A DNA stretch of 64,000 bases from Zhongshania sp. (GCA_018066965.1 JAGPVP010000081.1:40451-104450); one strand, 5' to 3'; positions 43,863 through 53,625 are shown, numbered from the stretch's first letter. The notes: a model not told the origin generated them from the sequence alone. Numbers and translations are program-made.

Positions 43863-46522
43863 AAGTATTCTGCTCTCGGTGCAACATTTCTAGGACTATA
43901 GGAAGATAAATATTTAAAGCCTGTCACCACGCCACGGGCAAGCACTGGCAAAGGCCACGGCGCAAGTGCAAACAAACGCCGATATCCGTACACAGCGGCG
44001 CGAAACACGGCGGCCATACTGGCCATCGGTCTATCGAATTCATAGGAGTTTTGCCACTTCACCCAGGTATCAGCACGCGCAAAAGTACACTGAACAAAGT
44101 CAGTCATTTGCGTGGTGCTCAGCGGTGCTAAGTGCAACCCCATCGCATTATCTAGGGTATATACGCTGCGCATGGGAAAGATAAATTCGCGATTAGCACG
44201 CATGAGAATAATATCGATATCAAACTGACCACGGGGCAACTTACTCATGTCATTTACCGACACCCGAAGGCCTTCCAAGGAAAAATCCATGACCGTCGCC
44301 TGTAATAAATGACCGCTAGATAGCCTGACAATCGCGGGAATATTAGTCTCAACTCGGTGCACACGTCGCACCTGCTTCATTTCAGAGGCAACCGCCACCG
44401 CACTGCCAACAATTAAGACGTTATAAAGTGTCCAAATCATATTTACGACAACCGCCGCCACCTCGCCTTCGGGGCCATTGATATACCGATAAACACCAAG
44501 GGCTAAACCAATAAAATTAGCCAACACCAATAGCATATAGGGTCTGGATATCACCCAGTCGTAATAGGATTTTTCTACTAAACCACCTTTCGCAGTCACA
44601 TTAAAACTACCTTTATGCGGTGCGAATAGGGCAACTGTCGTCGGTCTGGCGATATACCACGACAGAACCACTTCGTAGACTTCGCCCCAAAAAGAGTAGC
44701 GGTATTTACCTTGAATACGCGAATTGGTCATACTGGAATGGAGAATATGTGGCAAAACATAGAGCACTAAAAGCAATGCAGGTGCATAAATGATATAGCT
44801 ATGAAATATTAAAAATGCCAGCGGCGCAGTTAAAAAGATTAACCTCGGAATGCCCGAGAGAAAATGCAGCATTGCGTTCACATAACACAATCGTTGCTGC
44901 CAACTTAAACCGGGACCAAACAAGGGGTTATCGGTTCTTAAAATTTGCGCCATACCACGAGCCCAGCGAATACGCTGACCGATATGCGCAGACAGGGTTT
45001 CAGTAGCTAAACCTGCCGATAGCGGCGCCCGCAAATATGCTGAACGATAACCTTTGCGATGTAAACGCAAAGATGTATGGGCGTCTTCGGTAACGGTTTC
45101 GACCGCAATACCACCGACCTCTTCAAGCGGTGCACGTCGTAAAATTGCGCAAGAACCGCAAAAAAAAGTGCTATTCCACAGATCATTCCCATCCTGAATT
45201 AAACCGTAAAATAAACCACCCTCGTTTGGCACCTTGCGAAAATTAGATAAATTTCGCTCAAAGGGGTCCGGCGAGAAAAAATGGTGCGGTGTTTGTATTA
45301 AGGCTAATTTTGGGTCTTTTATAAACCAGCCCATACTAATTTGTAAAAACACTCGAGTCGGAATGTGGTCGCAATCAAATATTGCCACGTACTCGCCACT
45401 AGTTTGAGCTAGGGCATAATTTATATTGCCCGCTTTAGCGTGATTATTTTTAGGTCGGCGGATATACCCCACTCCAACTTCCGCCGCAAAATCTTTGAAA
45501 CTATCGCGTTTACCATCGTCGAGAATATGGATATGCAATTTTTCTTTCGGCCAATCTAAACCAAGACAAGCGTATACCGTTGCACGAACGACGCTTAGGT
45601 CTTCATTGTAAGACGGAATCATAATATCGATGCTGGGCCACGTGCTTGAATCTGCAGGCAAGGCGACTGTACCCCGGTGCAAGGGACGAATATTTTGCAC
45701 ATAGCCGAGTAACATCACCAGCCAAGCGTAAGCTTCTGCCATTAGCAAACCAATGCCAAACACCAAACCAACAGGGTCATCAAAATTCAAAGTTGACGTG
45801 CAGCGCCACCAGACATATCTACCGGTAGCGAGCAATGATATACCGACCATCAACATCAGCGGAATATGGCCAGGAACACGATTTAAAGCATAAGATAATA
45901 AGAACAAGATACTGACAAAAATAAATTGATCTTGCACGGTAAGCGGCACCGTAAACGTCGTTAGCGCCAGAGCAACTAAGATAAAACCAAAAATAGTTCT
46001 ACCCAGCTTGGTCGCCGTAAAAGGCTTTTTCGATGAACTTGTGTTCGCAGACTCCGGCGCCTCACTCTCTAAGTCACTGAGCTTTTTACTCAAAAATCGC
46101 GACACGGGATTGTTTATCAGCCGCGTTTTCACCCCGCGCATAATCGTCCGAAGTCGCTGCGGTTCTGAGGCCGAACGCATTAAGCTACTATCCAAGTCGC
46201 CGGCGCTTGGTATCGACGGTGGCTGCCTAACGATCAACAACCAAGCCAACTGAATCAAAAACCTAACAATATCACCCAGTTTAGGTCGGCTAAAATTAAT
46301 GTGTGGAAAGTAAACTAGTGGCAACCTCCAGCTGTCTACGCCGGCGATGGTCGGTTTAAAAAATATTAAACTTATCGTCAGCCACAGCGGTACAACAACC
46401 ATGCCCATCAAGCGATAAGGTTTAAGACCGCCAAATGCCGCCATTCGAGTACCGTAATAGCGCTGCATTACCGGCCAGAGCTGGCCCGTGTTAAGTTCGC
46501 TGATATCAATGACCTTAGGCAC
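43859..46522 (-). CDS. bcsA: BcsA cellulose synthase catalytic subunit with PilZ domain
   Basis: About 887 residues. GTG at 46522 with GGGGAG upstream is preferred over the in-frame 46549. GT2 catalytic motifs: LDDGKRD, DCDHIPTRVF (DxD), VTEDAHTSLRL (TED), QRIRW (QxxRW), FNVTAKGG gating loop. Several TM helices surround them. A C-terminal PilZ domain has RRVHR and DFSLEGLRVSV, the c-di-GMP contacts. It makes beta-1,4-glucan from UDP-glucose in response to c-di-GMP. Overlaps the end of bcsQ by 8 bp and bcsB by 4 bp. Confidence 0.96.
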   Translation of the reverse strand: MPKVIDISELNTGQLWPVMQRYYGTRMAAFGGLKPYRLMGMVVVPLWLTISLIFFKPTIAGVDSWRLPLVYFPHINFSRPKLGDIVRFLIQLAWLLIVRQPPSIPSAGDLDSSLMRSASEPQRLRTIMRGVKTRLINNPVSRFLSKKLSDLESEAPESANTSSSKKPFTATKLGRTIFGFILVALALTTFTVPLTVQDQFIFVSILFLLSYALNRVPGHIPLMLMVGISLLATGRYVWWRCTSTLNFDDPVGLVFGIGLLMAEAYAWLVMLLGYVQNIRPLHRGTVALPADSSTWPSIDIMIPSYNEDLSVVRATVYACLGLDWPKEKLHIHILDDGKRDSFKDFAAEVGVGYIRRPKNNHAKAGNINYALAQTSGEYVAIFDCDHIPTRVFLQISMGWFIKDPKLALIQTPHHFFSPDPFERNLSNFRKVPNEGGLFYGLIQDGNDLWNSTFFCGSCAILRRAPLEEVGGIAVETVTEDAHTSLRLHRKGYRSAYLRAPLSAGLATETLSAHIGQRIRWARGMAQILRTDNPLFGPGLSWQQRLCYVNAMLHFLSGIPRLIFLTAPLAFLIFHSYIIYAPALLLVLYVLPHILHSSMTNSRIQGKYRYSFWGEVYEVVLSWYIARPTTVALFAPHKGSFNVTAKGGLVEKSYYDWVISRPYMLLVLANFIGLALGVYRYINGPEGEVAAVVVNMIWTLYNVLIVGSAVAVASEMKQVRRVHRVETNIPAIVRLSSGHLLQATVMDFSLEGLRVSVNDMSKLPRGQFDIDIILMRANREFIFPMRSVYTLDNAMGLHLAPLSTTQMTDFVQCTFARADTWVKWQNSYEFDRPMASMAAVFRAAVYGYRRLFALAPWPLPVLARGVVTGFKYLSSYSPRNVAPRAEYL

Positions 46523-47291
46523 CGACACTCCCCTTACCCACGCGCCCAAGACTCCACAACGCTAAGGCATGGAAGTCATCCGCGGCCTGGCTATCTGGCA
46601 TGTATGCAGTCACTGACGTCATATGAGCCGCGGCTTCAGCTACTGCGGTATCCTTATGTATCGATACCGGAAGCACCTGATTTGAAAATTCAGACTCTAG
46701 CAGTAACGCAATATCTAAGCTAAGGGGTGAATGGGTATCAGCCCCGTTAACGAGGTAAAACTGCTTGTCGCTGAGAGCGTCACCATTTAATGCTGCTTGC
46801 TTCAGTAAGCGATAGCAGCCGAGGTCTGGGCTAATAACATGCAGATTTATATCGGCAAGCGCAATTAGGCGGGCATAAACGTCGGCAATCACGTTGTCTG
46901 CTAGCGCGTGATGACGAATCACTGGCATATCAAACAGCAACCAATCCGCGGTTGGCGATGACAAAGTATCCGCCATTGTCGATACTGTCTCGCGAAGCCC
47001 ATCACGAAATTGAGCGTATTGATACGGTGGCACATCCCCAAACGGCAAAACTCGCCGCCCATCGGCAGCCTGAAACCCACACTGTTTCCAATCAGCGCCC
47101 CTAACACTCGTCTGAGCCCAGCCCGTCATTAGCTGCTGGTCAACACCGTAATGCAGTGACAGCTGATTATCGGGGTGCAAATCAATAGACAAGGTTTGAA
47201 GGCCGGTGCGCTGCAAGGCCGCAGCCAAATTGGACACGACCGTGGTCGCCCCAGTCCCGCCACGATGACCAGATATAATCACTAGCGGCAC
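46515..47291 (-). CDS. bcsQ: BcsQ MinD/ParA-like ATPase
   Basis: 258 residues. Deviant Walker A GHRGGTGATTVVSNLAAAL (no Lys at the KGG-type position, as in E. coli BcsQ, which has RGGVGTT), then SIDLHPDNQLSLHYGVD and WLLFDMP. It is placed at the pole with the cellulose complex in E. coli. Begins GTG, overlapping the bcsR stop by 1 base (TAGTG). Part of bcsR-Q-A-B-Z-C. Confidence 0.9.
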   Translation of the reverse strand: MPLVIISGHRGGTGATTVVSNLAAALQRTGLQTLSIDLHPDNQLSLHYGVDQQLMTGWAQTSVRGADWKQCGFQAADGRRVLPFGDVPPYQYAQFRDGLRETVSTMADTLSSPTADWLLFDMPVIRHHALADNVIADVYARLIALADINLHVISPDLGCYRLLKQAALNGDALSDKQFYLVNGADTHSPLSLDIALLLESEFSNQVLPVSIHKDTAVAEAAAHMTSVTAYMPDSQAADDFHALALWSLGRVGKGSVGA

Positions 47292-47494
47292 TAAGAATTA
47301 CTTTTTGTCATTTTATTGTTTTCTTCACCAGGAGTGACAATACTGCTTATAGTCAATCCATTCATTTGGGCAAGCGCGGGCCACTTCTGCAGCAGTGACA
47401 ACACGTACTCGCCCTCACTCAACTCCTGATACGCATCGGGACTATCGCCAAAAGCACTGTAGGCTGCATCAACATCTTGCTTACTATCTGACAA
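47291..47494 (-). CDS. bcsR: BcsR-like (YhjR) small protein
   Basis: 67 residues. The pattern FGDSPDAYQELSEGEYVLSLLQKWPALAQM matches BcsR, which in E. coli binds BcsQ and supports the synthase. Short, acidic and soluble. First gene of the minus-strand cellulose operon, opposite bcsE. The longer C-terminal tail (SIVTPGEENNKMTKSNS) is unlike E. coli. Confidence 0.75.
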   Translation of the reverse strand: MSDSKQDVDAAYSAFGDSPDAYQELSEGEYVLSLLQKWPALAQMNGLTISSIVTPGEENNKMTKSNS

Positions 47495-47685
47495 ACCGCG
47501 CTCCTTAATTTTTCACGTATCCCGTTGTAAACGCTAACATAGGTTAACGATATTACCTCTAAGCTTCTATATTCGATGACAGCTCGCTACAACAAAACAC
47601 AGAAATAGTTTAGTATTTCTTGCGTAAGCTAACTGTAGCCTATACGGCATACAAGCATAAGCCCTGACAATAAAGGAAATCTGCG
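47495..47685. promoter_or_regulatory. Divergent control region between bcsR and bcsE
   Basis: About 190 bp AT-rich sequence between two divergent cellulose operons; it must hold both promoters. AAAGGA at 47673-47678 is a Shine-Dalgarno suited to bcsE. No operator is assigned. Confidence 0.6.
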
Positions 47686-47757
47686 ATCCTAGATACCAAC
47701 ATTGAGAGAGAATCCCACATACTTGGGATAGCCAATATTGCGCTCAATAACAGCGAA

Positions 47758-49296
47758 ATGGCACCTGGGGCAGCCTATCTTTGCTTAAGCGCAGGGAAAA
47801 AGCATATACCCGCTCTTATCGCCAACACGTGTGCGAATGATCACGCGCCGCACTTCATCGGTCTGTGCACCGCCGACGAGCTATTTCATGATCTGGACGA
47901 TGATTCCACCCAAACGCTCAACCACAGCCTAAGCGAGCAATGTAAGCACGCGCACTTCTGGCATGATCCCGAACAAAAATCCACCGCATCAGCGAGTGCA
48001 TTACTTAGGGATTTAAAAAAAGCAGCGCCGGCAAAACCCGCACTATTTATTATTTACCTTAAAGCATCAGCCTTCCCCACCACCCATCGCAAACTTAGTA
48101 AAGTACTAGCTGGGTGGCAGGCTTGGGCGCGCAAGCACCAACACAGTGTGCTATTTCTTGGCCATGGTTCAGCAAAGACACTGGAGTCCGCTGCGCTAAA
48201 CGCCAACCACTACCTTTCTGGCATTGCCAGCTTGTATGCCCTAGACATCAATCACTATCGCTATTTTATTCATCACTGGGGATCTAGCAGCAAAGTCGTC
48301 GCCGACCGAGAGTATTTACTGACAACTAATGCCAATGGCGTGCTTGAAGCCATCGACATTCCAAACGAACACACGGCAAACAACGATTTAGCCGCCCAAG
48401 AAGATATTGCGCATGGTGGAATATACACCACCGTCAGTGTCGCAAATGAAATCACAGCTAGATTGGAAGTTCACGCCGCCGTTGCCAACAACAGTCTAAT
48501 AATGAATTACCTAGATGAGCTGCACAGTGCGACAGTTATTTTCGCCTGTGCTTCGCCTGCCGAAGTAATTGAGATCGCCACAATGACCTACCAGCTGCGA
48601 TCTAGGTACAAACAGCGCATAAAAGTGCTTATACGTGAAAATGTGCAATGCCTTCGTTACGCCGATGAGCAGTTTTTGTTTAAAGCGGGTGCTAACCAAA
48701 TAATCCCGTACATTATCACCAGCACCCGATTAGTTAGCCAAATTGAAGCGGTGCGAGGCGACCAATTTGCACGCCAACTTCCGCCAACACTATATGGGCT
48801 ATTAGAAAGTCGACAAACCGTAGATTACCGAGGCTATGCCGACGCTCATTCTTTTGCCGCAGCTATTGGCAAAGTCATGGATGCGCAGCGCTACTCAGGC
48901 GTAGAGCATATCTTAGTGCGCTTTGAGCCACTGCGTGGCATAAGCTTGAAACAGTCACTCAACCTTTGCCACATTAACCGCGACGGTGACCTCATTACTG
49001 TATGCCGCGGCTTTATCTATCTTTTTTTACACGCATGCAGATTAAGTAATGTGAGTATTGCATTACGCAATTCTTTAACACTGCCAGTGCAAGACTCCTT
49101 TGGTTCACAATCAATTATTCACGATACCAACGACATTATTGCCGAACTCGAACTTATCGACCTGTCCACTGATGGTATACCCGCAGATATTGGTCAAAAG
49201 CTATTAGCCAGCAACCCCGAGAAGAAGCAGAATCGCAGTAACAAAAATCTCGTTTCGGTGATACTTGCCAAACCCTATGTAATCGGCCAAGAATAA
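47758..49296 (+). CDS. bcsE: BcsE c-di-GMP-binding (GIL domain) protein
   Basis: Cytoplasmic enhancer of cellulose synthesis. The first ATG is at 47758 (512 residues) with no ribosome site, but the frame is open back to 47674 and the upstream codons (HILGIANIALNNSEM) resemble the N-terminus of E. coli BcsE. An AAAGGA sits 8 bp before an ATC at 47686, so initiation at a non-AUG codon is likely. The C-terminal GIL domain carries RDGD (residues 408-411), the RxGD-type I-site that binds c-di-GMP. First gene of bcsE-F-G, opposite bcsR. Confidence 0.88.
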   Translation: MAPGAAYLCLSAGKKHIPALIANTCANDHAPHFIGLCTADELFHDLDDDSTQTLNHSLSEQCKHAHFWHDPEQKSTASASALLRDLKKAAPAKPALFIIYLKASAFPTTHRKLSKVLAGWQAWARKHQHSVLFLGHGSAKTLESAALNANHYLSGIASLYALDINHYRYFIHHWGSSSKVVADREYLLTTNANGVLEAIDIPNEHTANNDLAAQEDIAHGGIYTTVSVANEITARLEVHAAVANNSLIMNYLDELHSATVIFACASPAEVIEIATMTYQLRSRYKQRIKVLIRENVQCLRYADEQFLFKAGANQIIPYIITSTRLVSQIEAVRGDQFARQLPPTLYGLLESRQTVDYRGYADAHSFAAAIGKVMDAQRYSGVEHILVRFEPLRGISLKQSLNLCHINRDGDLITVCRGFIYLFLHACRLSNVSIALRNSLTLPVQDSFGSQSIIHDTNDIIAELELIDLSTDGIPADIGQKLLASNPEKKQNRSNKNLVSVILAKPYVIGQE

Positions 49297-49311
49297 GGTT
49301 GCAGTAAAAGA

Positions 49312-49506
49312 ATGGATATACACAGTTTTTTACTCACATTAGTTATTTCACTCAGCGTAGGCATTTTTATTGGCTTTACCCTGCGCGACATTGGCGGCTA
49401 TCTATTACAGCTTATTCGCAAACATCTCATTAAACCTAAATTCCTGAAGCCGTATCAAAACCGTAAAACCACAGAAAGTACGCATAACAGCCAGGTGGAA
49501 TCATGA
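49312..49506 (+). CDS. bcsF: BcsF small membrane protein
   Basis: 64 residues with one helix (FLLTLVISLSVGIFIGFTLRDIGGY) and a basic C-terminus (KPKFLKPYQNRKTTE). E. coli BcsF is likewise 63 residues with a KPRYVKP motif. It brings BcsE and BcsG together. Overlaps bcsG by 4 bp (ATGA). Confidence 0.85.
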   Translation: MDIHSFLLTLVISLSVGIFIGFTLRDIGGYLLQLIRKHLIKPKFLKPYQNRKTTESTHNSQVES

Positions 49507-51113
49507 AAGTCAACACGACCACTGCGCCAGATAGCGTAGTATTACCTGCCGGACTCGGTTGGTGGAACGTGTACTTCATTTGCAAAATCGGTCTATATTT
49601 TCAAGGTGTATTAGACTTTCACGGACTTGAAAACTTCACCTTTGCCGCCTGCTTACTGCTACCTATTCGCAACTATTATGGCAATCTGCTTCGCCATCTA
49701 GTAGCTATTCCCATCGCCCTATTATTATTGCATTACGACTCTTATATGCCACCGCTGTCGCGGCTACTGTCGCAACTAGATCAGTTGCTCGCCTTTGAAT
49801 TTAGCTACCTTATCGAATTATTAAGCCGCTTTGTGTCTTTAAAAATGGTTTTAGCGGGCATTATCGCCGCTACACTCTACTATTTTTCAGCAAAAGTTCT
49901 ACGTGTGACATCTTTGGTCCTGCTGGCAATTATTGCCTGCGGCATTAGCTCATTGACCGTAGCTCCAGTCAGTGCGCCACAAGTAAACACGACCCAAAAT
50001 ACCGTATTAAATAATGCTAACGACACCAGCGACAGCGCACTAAATCGCTACCTTGACGAATTTTTCCAAACGGAAAAAACCCGCATCACTTCATTCCCGA
50101 ATCCGCAATCTATAGGCGCACCATTCGACATACTGTTATTGAGCGTCTGTTCTTTAGGCGTGGATGACATGGAACTCGCCAAGCTAAACAACCACCCCTT
50201 GCTGCAAAAATTCGACATCGTATTTGATAACTTTAACTCTGCCACCAGCTACAGCGGCCCAGCGGTTATTCGCTTAAGCCGCGCAAGTTGCGGGCAAGCC
50301 GAACACAGTACGCTGTACGGTGCGGTACAGCCAGAGTGCCAACTGTTTCACCAGCTGGAGGAGCTCGGATACCAAAAAGAACTTATTTTGAATCACGACG
50401 GCGTGTTCGATTCATTCTTAGAAAAAACCCAACGTTATAGCGGTATTAACTCGCCCCCATTTCCACATACCGGACTATCTGCCGTTCAAAAAGACTTTTC
50501 AGGCGCACCAATCTACAGCGACGCCGGCATGCTAAACGCGTGGTGGAAAGATAGAACCGAGTCAAACGCGGATAAAGTAGCCGTTCTATACAATACGACT
50601 AGCCTCCACGATGGCAACCGCATTCTAAATAGAGCACCTATATATGGAGTGCCAAGTTATACCCAGCGTGGCAAAATCCTATTCGATGAACTGGCGACTT
50701 TTCTCGACCAACTAGAAAAATCAGACCGGAATATCGTGGTTGTGCTCATACCAGAGCACGGCGCCGGTTTGCGCGGAGACAAAATGCAAATCTCGGGAAT
50801 GCGGGAATTGCCCTCCCCATCTATCACCCATATTCCAGTAGCGGTGAAACTCATCGGAGAAGGTTTACAGCGCAGCGATGCGGTTCATCACATTAGCCAG
50901 CAAAGTAGCCATCAGGCCCTGTCGCAATTACTTGCCAATGTTTTTGAACAACAGGTGTTCGACAACAAAGCCTTTAGCGCCGCGCAGCTAAGTGCAAACT
51001 TGCCGCAAACAGCCCATGTTTCACAAAACGAAGGTAGTACCGTTATCGGCGTTAACCAGCAATACTTTATATCGCTGGATCAACATAGCTGGACGCCATA
51101 TAGCAGTAAATAA
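49503..51113 (+). CDS. bcsG: BcsG cellulose phosphoethanolamine transferase
   Basis: 536 residues. N-terminal TM bundle (about 5 helices to residue 150), then a periplasmic alkaline-phosphatase-like domain. Zn and catalytic residues of E. coli BcsG are kept: Cys216 in LLLSVCSLG, nucleophile Ser251 in TSYSGPA, His369 in TSLHDGN and Glu418-His419 in PEHGAG. Spacing Cys-Ser (35) and Cys-His (153) equals that of E. coli. It transfers phosphoethanolamine from lipid to glucose O6 of cellulose; so the polymer made here should be pEtN-cellulose. Confidence 0.94.
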   Translation: MKVNTTTAPDSVVLPAGLGWWNVYFICKIGLYFQGVLDFHGLENFTFAACLLLPIRNYYGNLLRHLVAIPIALLLLHYDSYMPPLSRLLSQLDQLLAFEFSYLIELLSRFVSLKMVLAGIIAATLYYFSAKVLRVTSLVLLAIIACGISSLTVAPVSAPQVNTTQNTVLNNANDTSDSALNRYLDEFFQTEKTRITSFPNPQSIGAPFDILLLSVCSLGVDDMELAKLNNHPLLQKFDIVFDNFNSATSYSGPAVIRLSRASCGQAEHSTLYGAVQPECQLFHQLEELGYQKELILNHDGVFDSFLEKTQRYSGINSPPFPHTGLSAVQKDFSGAPIYSDAGMLNAWWKDRTESNADKVAVLYNTTSLHDGNRILNRAPIYGVPSYTQRGKILFDELATFLDQLEKSDRNIVVVLIPEHGAGLRGDKMQISGMRELPSPSITHIPVAVKLIGEGLQRSDAVHHISQQSSHQALSQLLANVFEQQVFDNKAFSAAQLSANLPQTAHVSQNEGSTVIGVNQQYFISLDQHSWTPYSSK

Positions 51114-51116
51114 CAG

Positions 51117-51145
51117 CAGCTGCCGTTGCAGTGTCACGGCAGCTG
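51117..51145. terminator. Hairpin between bcsG and TM2 genes
   Basis: A 10-bp stem, CAGCTGCCGT with ACGGCAGCTG, 9-base loop, between stops at 51113 and 51151. No T-run, so it is a weak bidirectional candidate. Confidence 0.5.
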
Positions 51146-51150
51146 ACTCC

Positions 51151-51549
51151 TCAACCGAATAAAGCCGCGTTTTTCTCACTCACTTGGTGGTTCAATGTCC
51201 AGTAATCGTAAATGATACCCAGCAAAAACAGCCCGCCGGTTAACAGGTACAAAATACCGGTCAGCCACTTGCCGAGATAAAAACGGTGTAAACCAAAAAT
51301 ACCGAGAAAAGTAAGTAATATCCAAGCAAGCGTGTAGCTGGTAGTGCCAGAGCTAAAATGGGTGTCGGCGTCTCTATCCATGCTTGGAATCAAAAATAAA
51401 TCCACAATCCAGCCAATAAAAAACAGACCCAAGGTGAAAAAGTAAATCGTCGCGCTAATAGGTCGGCCGTAGTAAAAACGATGGGCGCCCATAAAACCAA
51501 ATATCCACAAAATGTATCCAACGACCTTACTATGGGTATTGTCCATCAC
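51151..51549 (-). CDS. TM2-domain protein with a duplicated repeat
   Basis: 132 residues, four helices. Two copies of the TM2 motif: GFMGAHRFYYGRPISATIYFFT and FLGIFGLHRFYLGKWLTGILYLLT, each with LFxIGWI/GIIYDYW following. Such proteins are small membrane proteins of unknown role. It is convergent with bcsG and divergent in function from its neighbour; alone in its transcript. Confidence 0.85.
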   Translation of the reverse strand: MMDNTHSKVVGYILWIFGFMGAHRFYYGRPISATIYFFTLGLFFIGWIVDLFLIPSMDRDADTHFSSGTTSYTLAWILLTFLGIFGLHRFYLGKWLTGILYLLTGGLFLLGIIYDYWTLNHQVSEKNAALFG

Positions 51550-51662
51550 CTATTAGCTCCTACATGCGGGCAAAGACCCAAAGTGTAGGTGATTATGAAC
51601 CAGAGCTAAAGCCCACTAAAAACCCTAAACACAGATCTGCCAACAATAAAGAGAACAAGACC

Positions 51663-52337
51663 CTAATCCTTAGCGGCTGCCACCACAAATATCACCGACG
51701 CTGGCTTGCCAGTCTCATTATTCAATGGCTCAAGCATTTCTTTCAGCTGTAAACCGCAATCGCTAAATAGCTGCTGCCAAGACGATAGCGTTCTAAAGTA
51801 CCAAGGCGCCGGCTCGGTAAAATCGCTACTAAACCCCGTCCAGCTGCCCTCGCGCCACCCATCACAGTAGGGTTCACCGGCGTAGGCGGGATGCAGCGTT
51901 TGAATTATGCAATGTCCCTGCTCAGTCAGCACAGCGGGCATAGCTCGCAGCACATCGCCCACAATGTCCTTGCCAAGCAGAGAAAAATTACACACCACGC
52001 AATCTACCTTTAAGGGCCACCGTCCAGCCGCAAAGTCCTGATAAGACAAGACCCTAAAATCACCGCCGCGCACGCTGGCTTTGCTAATCAAGGCCGGCAC
52101 CACATCCACGCCCGTCGCAGCGATGCCTAAACCCGCCAAGGCCCGGACCAACCAGCCTTCGCCACAGCCCAAATCCAAAACCGATTTAGGTGCCTGCGCC
52201 ACTACGGCATTAACAATCGCGGCATCGGTAACGGTGACACGGCTGCTAATTTCGGCCCCGCGTACCGCACTGGTCCACGCATCAACATTTTTATGCCAAG
52301 AGCGCACTATTGCGTCCTCATAACGGCTGTCATCCAT
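51663..52337 (-). CDS. Class I SAM-dependent methyltransferase
   Basis: 224 residues; start ATG 52337 with GGGAGGACAGCG just upstream (ORF extends to 52352). Rossmann motif I VLDLGCGEGWLVRALAGLG, motif II VDVVPALISKA, motif IV DCVVCNFSLLG. The later YCDGWREGSWTGFSSDFTEPAPWYF segment is characteristic of small-molecule or lipid methyltransferases. Substrate unknown. It is divergent from rlmC with 133 bp between. Confidence 0.87.
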   Translation of the reverse strand: MDDSRYEDAIVRSWHKNVDAWTSAVRGAEISSRVTVTDAAIVNAVVAQAPKSVLDLGCGEGWLVRALAGLGIAATGVDVVPALISKASVRGGDFRVLSYQDFAAGRWPLKVDCVVCNFSLLGKDIVGDVLRAMPAVLTEQGHCIIQTLHPAYAGEPYCDGWREGSWTGFSSDFTEPAPWYFRTLSSWQQLFSDCGLQLKEMLEPLNNETGKPASVIFVVAAAKD

Positions 52338-52470
52338 ACGCTGTCCTCCCACTTCCCACGCCAGATTAAACTCATCAGTTTCAAATTCTAATCACAAAAT
52401 ACGTAAATTTTCTTGCAGAGCTTCAATCACCCGCTTATAACGTCGGTTTACATCAGCTGCGAAACTTGCC

Positions 52471-53625
52471 GTGCACTGCCAATATTTTGAAACGAACCAA
52501 TGCCGCTCCTGCCAATGGCTAGACACGCCATACGCCCAGCAACTTGCCAAAAAAACCACCGAGCTTGCCGCGCTGCTCACGCCATTTTCGCCGCCGCCAT
52601 TTCTTGCAAGTGTGCCGTCGCCGCAATCTGCGTTTCGCAACAAAGCCAAAATGGTGGTACTTGGCACCAGCAGCAAGCCCATACTCGGCATTATCAGCCC
52701 CAAAGGCCTCGCAACAAGCCTTTGCGACTGCCCCTTATACCCAGAAGATATGCAGCAGATATTAAAAGACCTAGAGACGTGGCTGGCAACACTCAATATT
52801 GCGCCCTACGATGTTAAACGCCGCCAAGGCGAACTTAAATATGTGCTGCTAAACCGGAATGAGCAAGGCCTGTTTATGCTCAGATTCGTATTGCGCAGCA
52901 CCATCCCAATACCGGTCATAACAGCAGCTCTGCCCCACTTACTCGCAACACAAACTCAAATACAAACCGTCTCGGTCAATATCCAAGCCCTGCACGCGGC
53001 CATTTTAGAAGGCCCAGAAGAACAGGTATTGCATGGCGACCAATGGCTGCGCCAAACCCTTAATGGCATCCCTTTATACCAGCGGCCCAAGGGCTTCTTT
53101 CAAACCAACCCGCAGATGGCAGCAAAGCTCTACGCCACGGCGGCGCAATGGCTTTCAAATTTAGAGGTGAATGAAGTCTGGGATTTATTCTGCGGATCGG
53201 GAGGATTTGGACTTCATTGCTTACACCCCGAACGACGCTTAACCGGCATTGAAATTGAACCCGAGGCCATCGCCTGTGCAACACGTAGCGCAGAAGAACT
53301 AGGAGTACTAGCTCAAGTCCGCTTCAGCGCCTTAGATTCTGCCACATTCGCAGGACACCACTCGGAAGATGAAAACCAAACAAGTCGCCCCGCCACGCCA
53401 GATATTGTCATTGTTAACCCACCCCGTCGCGGACTGGGACAAGCCCTGTGTCACGACCTCGCCAATATTAATGCACCCTATATTCTGTACTCTAGCTGCA
53501 ATGCCCACACCTTAGCCAAAGACCTTCAACAACTGGGGCAATACCGTATTCAACACGTACAATTATTTGATATGTTCCCGAATACCGCCCACTATGAGGT
53601 GTTACTACTATTAACTAGACTCTAA
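52471..53625 (+). CDS. rlmC: 23S rRNA (uracil(747)-C5)-methyltransferase RlmC
   Basis: 384 residues. It starts with GTG (MHCQYFETNQCRSCQWLD), giving Fe-S cysteines Cys3, 11 and 14 and a fourth in SLCDCPLYPEDM. TRAM is absent, as in RlmC/RumB. SAM motifs: VWDLFCGSGGFGLHC, ITGIEIEPEAIACA. Catalytic Cys in LYSSCNAHTLAKDL. It methylates U747. The gene is divergent from the methyltransferase at 52337; the reductase follows 34 bp downstream. Confidence 0.94.
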   Translation: MHCQYFETNQCRSCQWLDTPYAQQLAKKTTELAALLTPFSPPPFLASVPSPQSAFRNKAKMVVLGTSSKPILGIISPKGLATSLCDCPLYPEDMQQILKDLETWLATLNIAPYDVKRRQGELKYVLLNRNEQGLFMLRFVLRSTIPIPVITAALPHLLATQTQIQTVSVNIQALHAAILEGPEEQVLHGDQWLRQTLNGIPLYQRPKGFFQTNPQMAAKLYATAAQWLSNLEVNEVWDLFCGSGGFGLHCLHPERRLTGIEIEPEAIACATRSAEELGVLAQVRFSALDSATFAGHHSEDENQTSRPATPDIVIVNPPRRGLGQALCHDLANINAPYILYSSCNAHTLAKDLQQLGQYRIQHVQLFDMFPNTAHYEVLLLLTRL

